Shown piece by piece: positions 55,556 through 64,000 of a stretch of 64,000 nucleotides of DNA. The stretch is from contig JAHBBC010000005.1 of NCBI GenBank assembly GCA_019915015.1, positions 992,001 to 1,056,000 of the forward strand. Reading direction: 5' to 3'. Under the pieces are notes generated by a model that ran no database searches, was not told the origin of the DNA, and worked only from the letters and a program-made list of their open reading frames with translations. Every line of letters begins with the position of its first letter. The first letter of the stretch is position 1. Origin of the DNA: Auriscalpium vulgare (lineage: Eukaryota > Basidiomycota > Agaricomycetes > Russulales > Auriscalpiaceae). The translations under genes and the position numbers were made by a program.

Positions 55556-58500
55556 ATGAGACGTCTCTTCTCCAAGAAAAAGTCCCCGTCGCCACCGCCT
55601 CCAAAGCCTTCGAACATCGTCGTGACTCACCCCCCGCCCCCGCCCACAGCGCACTCCCCCGGCCTCCAGCCAAAGTACACCGTTCCACCAGTCCCACACC
55701 CGCGCCCACACACCCATCTCACTCTTCTTCCTACCCACGCTGGCCTCCTAATACGACCGCATACCGCAAACGGCACCCCACCAGACTCCCATGTGCGCGT
55801 CACGTGGGGCAAGACGGTCAAGGTTGAACAAGTAGAGGGCAATGGAGAAGGGCCTGATGCGGACTGGACCGGCGCTGCAGTCGTCTACGGCATTGTCGGT
55901 ATCCTCGAACTGTTCACGGGTAGACAAACTTCTTCCTGTATCGTTTCGGACGCGTTGAAACGTCTTCTTAGCATCGTACTTGCTGGTCATCACGTCCAAG
56001 ACTGATGTTGGGCACTGTGAGCGCGCCATATCTTCCTAACCGACCCGGCGCTCACTACTCCGACTCAAGTTTTTGATCTCAGTCGTGCCATCTATGCTGT
56101 CAAGGGCGTCACGGCGGTCCCTCTATCTGAAGACCGTGCCGAGGCGGTCCTGCAGTCCCTTGCTGCGGCAAATGCAGCTCGGGCGCGGATGTCCTTGATC
56201 GCCAGCCCGTCCGACCTCTCCTCTGCTCCGGATGCGGATTCTGACGCAGACCCTGGAAGTACGGAGCCTAGAGTCAAGTTCGCGGACGATCATGAAGTCA
56301 AGATCATGACACCGGCTGCGAATGCCGAGTTCGCGGTTCCCGGCAGACCAGCGTCGCCCTCTTCGTTTGCATCAGGCGCCTCTACGCCTTCTTCTGAGTA
56401 CTCGGTCAACTCCAGTCCGGTTGTGAAGACTCTCGCCGATCGCTTGTCCTTCTGGAGCAGGGTATCAAAGCGGCCATCGTATACGCCGGTGTCGGACGAT
56501 GCCCAGGCCCCAGACACACCGGGAGTGGAGCTGGGCCCTGAAGAGGGGGCAGAAGAACCTCATGTCGTGCTGAATGGCATCCTGTCAGCAACGGCACCTC
56601 CACCAGAAACGCTGGAAGAAAAGACTTCTGAGTTGGAGGAGAAGATTCTCCGTCAAACAGTGAAGGATTTCTCTAAAGGGGAGATGTACTTCGCCTACAA
56701 TTTCGGTAAGATGCTTGCTCCATATATGAGGTAACAGACTTCATCAGGGGAGCCTTGGTGTGCATACAGATATCACGAGGTCACTGCAGCATAAGCAAGA
56801 CCAGATTGCCAAGGCGCAGAAGCAAGAAACACTACTCGCTGAACTGCACGTCCTGGACAAAAGCGATCCCAAGACACCTCAGACGGCTGATCTGGGCGAG
56901 AAAGTAGACGTGCTCGCTGAACCTTCGCCTACTCTTCCCTTGTGGCGCCGTGTCGATCGCCAATTCTGGTGGAACGAGCATTTGTCCAGGGCCTTCATCG
57001 ATGCTGGCGTAAGGCCACAGACTTGCCGTCGCATCCCGGTCGCTCTGACATACTTGTGCCGTAGCTGCATTCATATGTCCTGCCGATCATTCAAGGCTAT
57101 TTTCAAGTCGCGTCCTTCCTCGTCCCTCGAGATGTGCAGTCTCCAGAGACAGATGTTGTCCAGGTCGAGTACATTATGATGTCGCGGCGGTCTAGAGATC
57201 GTGCCGGACTTCGGTACCAGAGGCGAGGAGTCGACGACGACGCTCACGTTGCCAACTTTGTCGAAACGGAGACGATCGTACGCATCAACGTGAGTGATGT
57301 TTGCATCTCGACCTGTAGCAACCCGTCCATTGATCCTGTGCCAGCGGGAAGGTCTTACAAACGTGTTCAGCTATGTTCAAATTCGTGGTTCCAGTGAGTC
57401 GGATGATAGTATAGTTTCTTCACATGCTCATGGATGCTTGGGCTTTCAGTACCTCTATTTTGGTCACAGGCTGGATATGGCCTGAAGCCCCCACCGCTGC
57501 TGGCGACCAACCAGACCCATGAGCAACATCTAGACGCCCTCAGGCGGCATTTCAAACGGACAATTCCTGCTTACGGCCCTCATGTTCGTGCAATCAAATC
57601 TTCATTTTCTCTGGCATCCAACGTATGCGTTTCCATTTAGACGATTGTGAACCTCGCGGAACAACACGGAAAGGAAGGAGCAATCACAGCAGCATATCGC
57701 GACTACGTGGAAGAGGTGACACTTCCAGAAGTCAAGTCAGTCCACGTCGTCTTCACATGCGCCTTCACACGAATGCCAACGCATTTTCTAGGTACTGTGA
57801 ATATGACTTCCATGCAGAAACCAAGGGTATGAAGTACGTAACAATATGTTGGCGCCGTCAAATATGGCTCCTCTGACAACTGTCAGGTATGAGAACATCT
57901 CTAAACTCATCAGTCAGCTTGAGAGGTCATTTGAAGCGCAAGGGTAATTTCAATCGGTGTGACGGCCAAGGAGCCACTGATCGAATCTTACGGCGCAGGT
58001 TCCTGTGGATATCAGACAACCTGGTCTTGTCTCGTCAACAGGGAGTCTTCCGCGTCAACTGTATTGACTGCCTGGATCGGACGAACGTAGTCCAGGTTTG
58101 TCCTCCCAGACCACCCTGCGTTCCTCATCCTGCTGACGTTGTGCAAGTCGGCATTTGCACGCCATATACTCAACCGCCAATTGCTTGCCCTCGCACTTTA
58201 CAATCCGTCAGAGCATGACCGCCCTGAGATAGACATCGTATTTAATGACGGTAGATCCTTCTTGCTTGCTTCCATGTTCGCCGCTGAATAGATTCGCCTG
58301 TTGCGTAGTCTGGGCAAATAATGGCGATGCCATCAGCAGGAGCTAGTAAGTCTAGTATCTTGAGGAAACAGAGCGGATGTTGATTTTCATACAGCGCAGG
58401 AACTTCAGCTCTCAAGGTATTTATGATAGCTCAGATCCCCCAGTGCTCACTATAATAATCCGTACACGCAGGGGGACTTCACAAGGTCAGCGCGCAAAGA

Positions 58501-59713
58501 TCTCGTCCAGTGCATATCTGACTGTGCTATACAGGACGGGAAAGCGGGACTTGGGAGGGCTGCTGAATGACGGCATGAACTCTCTCGCCAGGTAATCTTT
58601 CATCTTGTCTTGACACTGATTGCGACGACTGACCCTCGTTTAGGATGTACTCTTCAACATTCGGCGACTGGTTCAGTCAAGCGGTGATCGACTACATGCT
58701 CGGCTACCGCAACCGCGCTGTGTTTTCGGAGTTCCTGCAGAAGCTTCAGTCAACGGACCCACGCGACCTCATTCGGCTATCTAAAATTCGGGCCGAGGCC
58801 ATCGCAACGTCAAGGTCCCGCGTCCTGCAAGAAGGCGAAGGCCTCGTTGCCGGATGGACGCTTTTCGCACCGACGGAGCTCAATACGAGATTCGGAGACA
58901 AGTTCGAAGAGAAGGTGCTTCTGTTGGTGGGTTCAGACGTCAATTGATCTTCTGGTTGCTCATGTGTCTGCAGTCGGCTGTCGCGTTATATATAATTGTG
59001 GGCATCTTGCTCTCGCTGGCCTGTGCTTATGCTGAAATCTTGGGACTGTCTACAGAGTTATGATTATAACTTAGAGAAGGTCAAAATCTATACCCGGATC
59101 CCCCTCGGCGACATCGTCGGCATAACCAAGGGTAACGCTCGTGGCGTACCTCTGTCGATTACCGACTTACACATCTGTCGCAGGAGCCTACATCGTGTCC
59201 CCGCTAGAAGAGACCTCCCGCGACCCGATCCAGAACGCCGGATTCACCGTCGAATGGCTCAATCAGAACCAGCTCACGCGCGTTACCAGCTACTCGGTTC
59301 GCAACAGCATCGACGTCCCTTCCTCCCCGACAAAGCCAATCTCTCCAGCCAGCGCGCCTCTCCCGCCGTCTCTAGCGCGGGCGCCCACAACCGCGCGCCT
59401 GTCCCGCATATTGAACAACGCGGCCCCGCCACCCGACGCCGGGGACACGAGCTTCGCCGCGTTCAAGGCGCTGCCGATCGATCCCGCGCGCAGGCAAGGC
59501 AGCACAGGCACGGTGCTCGAGGAGGAGGTCGCGGGCGCTGCGACGTGCCGGGAGGCGGTTGAGCTGATGACGGACGCCATCGCGCGTGCGTGTGAGGACA
59601 TCGGTGGCGCGCAAGGCAGTAGGGGGCAGGAGTTTGTCAGGGACGAGGATGTCGTCAGGTCTGTCAGGTCGCATTGGCTTGTCATCAGTGGAGATCTAAT
59701 GGTGCGCTCTTAG
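55556..59713 (+). CDS. SAC-domain phosphoinositide phosphatase (Sac2/INPP5F-like)
   Basis: This is a large inositol-lipid phosphatase. The N-terminus MRRLFSKKKSPSPPPPK is basic and Pro-rich. SAC blocks follow: DWTGAAVVYGIVGILELFT, FDLSRAIYAVKGVTAVPL, FWWNEHLSRAFIDAG, YIMMSRRSRDRAGLRYQRRG, QIRGSIPLFWSQ and YCEYDFHAE. The catalytic CX5R(T) loop is CIDCLDRTN, then VWANNGDAISRSYAGTSAL. The C-terminal part (GWTLFAPTELNTRFGDKFEE, ESALYIIDYDYNLEKVKIY) fits the hSac2 homology region of INPP5F-type enzymes. A long Ser/Asp-rich insert (56.1-56.6 kb) interrupts the N-terminal SAC lobe. At least ten introns are needed, with a 14-nt exon (58472-58485) and a 22-nt exon (58396-58417). It would turn over PI4P or related lipids on endosomal or Golgi membranes. 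Confidence 0.88.
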
Positions 59714-60521
59714 TCTGGCCGAGGCGCGAAAGGCGACGAGCGTGTACGCGAAGATGGAACATGGGGTAAAGCGGCTGCTGTGGCTAGGTGGTTGAACTGT
59801 GTGTCCCTCATATACAAGAGAACACTACTGTATGCTGTACTGTAGATGATGCACATACCCGGCTCCAGGACATGTACTTTCACGTCATCAATGTTTTAAC
59901 GATCCTGTTCATTGTTTGAATGTAGTACACAAGCGAGTGGATGCAACCGTGAGTTGCGTATGAATGTAGGTATCAAGAGATGGGGCGACAAGCACGCCGC
60001 AGGTATACGTATGCCACGAGAAAAACGAATCCATGTGTGGGGTATACACAGATGCCAAATGAAAGCAAGAGTAGATAGATGATGGGGATCGGGCATTAGG
60101 TACTGGTAACGGAGTGGGTGGGAGTAATAGGGAGGTGGAGGGAGGATTAGACAAGTGTAGCGCCTAGAAGTAGATCTGACGAACATGTCCGCATGTAAAG
60201 GAGAGTGTGATATGCATATAAAAAAGTGAATGGAAGTCCCGGTATAAAAGATGTGGGAGTCCAGCAGGGGTGATGGGGCTTAGCAAAAGGTCCGAAAAGC
60301 ACATAGGATGCGAGAAGGCCGCGGGCGCAGCCGAGAATAAAGCAGGCGGGATAAAGGAACATCGCGACAGACGCCGAGTCGAGCCGGTGTCGTAACGAAC
60401 CCTGCAGACAGACGCACATTGCGGCGCCCCGTCGACGCCTGCAAACATACAAAAGGCGCAATCAGCCTTTCGCCCTGAGTATGCCGTCGGCCCCGCCCCA
60501 CTCACCCTGTCCTGCCCCGCC
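59714..60521. other. Convergent 3' space
   Basis: About 810 bp between the SAC phosphatase and LIM gene stops. It is AT-rich in part, with no supported gene, RNA or repeat. Confidence 0.55.
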
Positions 60522-63261
60522 TCAGCGCAGTAGCCCGCCGATGTCGATGAAGCGCGTCATCCGCCGCCGCGCGCGCGAGTCATCGCCCTCCGCGACGTCA
60601 ATGTCAAGGCGCTCCAGCCCGAGGCCCATCCCCGCGCGCTCCATGTCGACGACGCGCCGCATGTGCCGCTCGCACAGCATGCGCCCCTCGACTTCCCAGT
60701 ACTCCACGAGGCGCTTCGTGCACCTGCGGCCCCTCCCGCCCTCATCCTCATCCAGATCGTCGTCCTCCGAGTCAGACGCCTCGTGCTCGCACGTGAGGTG
60801 CTCGGGGTGGTACCGCCCACCGGCGTGCGACACTGCGCACGGGCCCTCGATCGGGCACCCGCAGTCCGACGCCGCGCACAGCGAGTTGTTGACCTCGTGG
60901 TAGTGGTAGTCGCAGTACGGCCGCCCGTCGAAGACGTAGAACGTCTTGTCCGGAAAGGGCTTGTGACATGTATGGCAGCTGAAGCAATCGCGATGGTACT
61001 TGCCCTTCAGCTGCCCGTCGGACGACGAAACGGCCTGTTTCTCGATCGGCAAGTTGCATCGACGGCACTACAAGACAAAACAAGGGTTAGCGTTCGGCGT
61101 CTACACGCTGTTGCCGCAAGGCGGGTGACTGCGCGGTCGCAGCACCAAAGAAACAAAGCAGGCGTGGAAGCGGCGTACCTTTGGAAGGTACATATACTTC
61201 CAGCAGTTGTCGCACAACGCTCCTGACCCACTCTCCACCTTGATCCAGGACCCGTCATCGACTGTCCGCGAGCACCGCACACACGTCTTCCGCCGAGACT
61301 TCTTGACCACCTTCTTCACACCACCACTCGTCCGTACAGGACCAGCACTTGGACCAGGCTCACCATGCGCATTGGCATCCGCGGCTGCATCCTGATCTTT
61401 CTTCCCGTCATCCTCGCGAACCTCATCCTTTTCTTTCTCCCTGCTTGGCCCGCCCAGCGACCCGATAGCCCCAGATATTGTGCCCCCGCGTCGGCCAACA
61501 ACGCTTCCGCGCGCAAGTGCGAGTCCCGACTCACGGTGGCCCGGAGTCGTGAGCGAGCGCGTCGGCAGCTTGACCGGTTTCAGTGATGGAGGGGAGAGCG
61601 GGGAAAGCGGTTCGTCCATCTCGGCCAAGAGGAGCATCGCGAGGTCGACGCCGCCACCTTCGGATTCCTGCGCGGCACCGGGGGAAACTGAGTACACGGA
61701 GGACGACGCGGACGCGTGGCCCTTGCGAGGATCAGGCGCGTCGTCCTCATCCTCGGAATCGGTGGAGGCGTACGCGAGGCCACCGAACTCTGAAGAGCTG
61801 GCAGGGCTCATCGGCTCAACAGATGGCAGAGCTGAGGCAACTACGATCTCCTGGGCACCGACCTCCACCTCTCCCGCGGGGATTTCACCCGCTTCAGCGA
61901 CGACAACGTTCTCTAGGTCGAGCGCCCCTGCGTCCAGCATCTTCTGCTGTTGGTACTTCTCGAAGAACGGCAGACGCGGGGTCGTGGGTGTTGTCGGCGT
62001 TCTGGGCTCTGCCATGAAGGGCGCGGCAGGCTTTGTTGGGAAGGGGATCGAGGATGAAGAACCGGGATTCGAATCTGCTTTCGGGATCGTGACAGTGAGC
62101 GTGCTCGCGCGCGCCGACGAGGGCGAGGTCGGGGAGGTGGCGGCCACATTGGAGGATAGCGGGGACGATGGCGAGCGAGGGGAAAGGGACCGTGGGGACG
62201 CCGACAACGGATGGGACGGCGCTGGAAGACGCGAAGGTCAGCACATCGTTCGATACAGAAGGTTATATGCGTGCAAACACCGCGTCGCCGGGGGAAATGA
62301 ATGAAGGCACAGACTTACCAGGGTTATTCGCGTGTCCTCCAATGTCCAGCCACCTGGGCGCGTTCGGCCTTCTTCCGTCCATGCCCTGGGTCGGCGGCGC
62401 GTCCGCCCGCTGAGGAGGTTGGAACGACGCGGGCGGGCTGCCCAAAGCGCTGGTGAACATCGCTGCGCGTGCGGCGGCCGCAAAGCCTCGCCGCCCTACG
62501 CCCGCCATGCCCGCCTCGCCGCCGCTCTTCGTGTCAATCTCCAGGTGCGGAGATAGGGGCGGCGCGTAAAGCGAGGGGGATGGCGAGGGTGGGGCACGCG
62601 CGTAGGGCGTCGGGGGCAGTGGTGATTGCGGGGAGGGCGACGGCGGCGCAGGGGACCGGCGCATGAACCTGGGGTCGCCGCCGGAGCGGGTGGACGCATT
62701 GGACGGGGCGCGTGCGCGGAACATGAGCGGAGAGGTGGGCGATACGTGGGCGGGCGCAGAGTCGAGGCGCGGGCGGTAGGACGCAGCGGACGGGGAGCGA
62801 TTGACGGGGTCCAAAGGAGCGGGAGGGGCCTGTCGGGCCATGAGCGTCGGCGTAGGAGGGTTGCTGGGTCGTCTGCGTTGTATGGAGGGCTGGAGGGAGG
62901 GCGCGGGGCTGGTCATACGGTCGTGCGGCGGGTCGGCGCGCTCTGTGCTGTACGAGGAGCGGGTGTCCTGGGACGCCAACGACGTCGTCCGGGGCGTCCT
63001 GGTGTCCGTCGTTGGGCTGGCGGGACTGGGTGTGCGCGAGGTCATGCTCTGGAGGCGCTGGGCGAGCAGAGAGGCGGGCGGGGTGGGGGTGTCATGGATA
63101 GACTTGGGGACGGTGGGCACTGGCGGGGCGGGGGCGCAGAGATGGTCTGCGAGGTGGTCGAGCGGGACTGGATGGCTGCAGGTGGAACATTTTACTGATG
63201 GAAGGAGCTGGGAGATGCGGCCGTCTGGTTGTTGAGCAGGCGGGCGGGCGAGCTGTGCCAT
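60522..63261 (-). CDS. Paxillin-like LIM-domain protein
   Basis: A long disordered protein ends in zinc-binding LIM modules. The start chosen (63261) gives MAQLARPPAQQPDGRISQLL then SVKCSTCSHPVPLDHLADHL, a small N-terminal Cys/His motif seen in fungal paxillin-like proteins. In-frame ATGs also exist at 63402 and 63468. A Ser/Pro-rich region of about 600 residues crosses an exon join (NNP to APSHPLSASPRS). It is followed by CVRCSRTVDDGSWIKVESGS with CDNC, then a full LIM domain (CRRCNLPIEK, HRDCFSCHTCHKPF, YCDYHYHEV). Another LIM-like module contains CGCPIEGPCAVSHAGGRYHP and is split by an acidic insert (SDSEDDDLDEDEGG). Yeast and fission-yeast Pxl1 scaffold Rho signalling at the division site; a similar role is inferred. 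Confidence 0.85.
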
Positions 63262-63402
63262 GGGGGCTGGGGACGACAGCGACAGCGACAGCCAGCGCTG
63301 GGGGTAGGATGTGGGCGGACGAGCGATGGACGGCCAGCGTTGTTGAGGATGGTCGTCGACGCGGACTTCGCGTTGCTCGACAGCCGACCGCGTGCGTGCC
63401 AT

Positions 63403-63898
63403 CTTCCCTAAACGGCCACCGTGGCTGAGCGTCCCTGCATTATTGCTGCCTCTGCATTCTTGCTGCATTCTTGCTGGCTCTGCGGCATCTGCATTCCTGC
63501 CTCTGCATATTCCAGCCCGCTGCTACGCCATTCCGCTCACCTCCGCTGTTCTCGCCATCGAACATGCTGCCGGCACTCGCGCTGCCATCACTTCTTGACT
63601 TCTCAAGATGATCCATCATATGCACCCATGATCTGCACAATCTCCCCACGCACCGCTATCTGCAGTCGATCTAACCCTGCATCACACCGCACAGAATATA
63701 GCATGTAGTACACCACACGTCCACCGTCGGACCGTACACTACGCACCAGCTGATGTTGTATATACTTTGTCAACTTCTATTAAAAAAAACGTAACCATCA
63801 CCGACTTGTCAAACACTGAGCAAAGCAGCTGAGCGAAAGCAATGAACACGAGAAAGAAAGCACAGCAGCGCGAATACTCCAGGCAAACGCATACTTAC
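63403..63898. other. LIM gene promoter and 3' flank
   Basis: About 500 bp upstream of the LIM-protein gene, with AT-rich DNA and an A8 run near 63783-63790. Apart from the intron of the edge gene and the LIM promoter, I see nothing in it. Confidence 0.45.
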
Positions 63899-64000
63899 GA
63901 ATACCGACGCCACTCGGCGCCTGCCGCGCGTCCCAGCGGGGCCGTGCCCACTAGCTCGCCGGCGACGGATACCCAGCGTAGTTCGTTCCCGAGCCCGACC
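63899..64000 (-). CDS. Unrecognised gene, partial exon at window edge
   Basis: A minus-strand frame is open from the right edge to a strong donor (GTAAGT at 63898-63893). It reads VGLGNELRWVSVAGELVGTA and continues GRAAGAEWRRY. The donor and the stop-free, protein-like frame suggest a real exon. Start, end and family are outside view or unclear, and the following exon was not identified. Confidence 0.35.

Overview
The window reads as nuclear DNA of a filamentous basidiomycete fungus, most likely an Agaricomycete. The protein genes are cut by many short introns of about 48-75 nt with GT-AG ends and CTRAY-like branch sites. Intergenic distances are short, and the gene set is housekeeping eukaryotic (Snu13, Ubc9, proteasome beta-5, Rrp3, TRAPP subunit, AP-2 mu, IST1). 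I see no bacterial operon structure, plasmid or phage gene, CRISPR array or recognisable transposase/reverse transcriptase. Gene boundaries below were made by reading splice sites by eye and joining conserved protein blocks, so ends are usually firmer than every internal exon.

Layout. 1-8.5 kb: the tail of an Ipi1/TEX10-like gene (+), then four minus-strand genes: a 78-aa PIG-Y-like protein, a FAHD1-type acylpyruvase, a SAPS-domain phosphatase regulator and AP-2 mu. About 8.5-18.6 kb is GC-rich and gene-poor; its only solid gene is a small, strongly codon-biased plus-strand gene of unknown function at 14.3-15.0 kb with its own TATA box. 18.6-20.5 kb: two identical tRNA-Asn(GTT) genes, each with a 5-nt intron, face outward on either side of phosphoserine aminotransferase. 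20.6-32.5 kb: a 2OG-Fe(II) oxygenase, the DEAD-box helicase Rrp3, a two-helix membrane protein, TRAPP-II subunit Trs130 and an AGC kinase related to DMPK/citron kinases. 33.2-43.0 kb: four minus-strand genes of the secretory and extracellular world (ALG3 mannosyltransferase, GH5 glucanase, carboxylesterase, GH37 trehalase). 44.4-50.4 kb: a TBC RabGAP-like gene whose start appears to lie inside the end of IST1, then IST1 and a MARVEL-like membrane protein. 50.9-64 kb: a protein with a retropepsin-like fold lacking the catalytic Asp, SNU13, UBC9, PRE2, a SAC phosphoinositide phosphatase, a paxillin-like LIM protein and the edge of one more gene.

Functional links are loose, as usual in fungi, but membrane traffic recurs (AP-2 mu, Trs130, TBC protein, IST1, SAC phosphatase), as do secretory glycan and wall enzymes (PIG-Y, ALG3, GH5, trehalase). 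The most interesting points are: the IST1/TBC overlap, with an intron that spans the IST1 stop codon; the retropepsin-like domain with KTG in place of DTG; the twin inverted tRNA-Asn genes with 5-nt introns; the GC-AG first intron of the acylpyruvase gene; and several 9-14 nt exons that ORF-based gene finding would lose.
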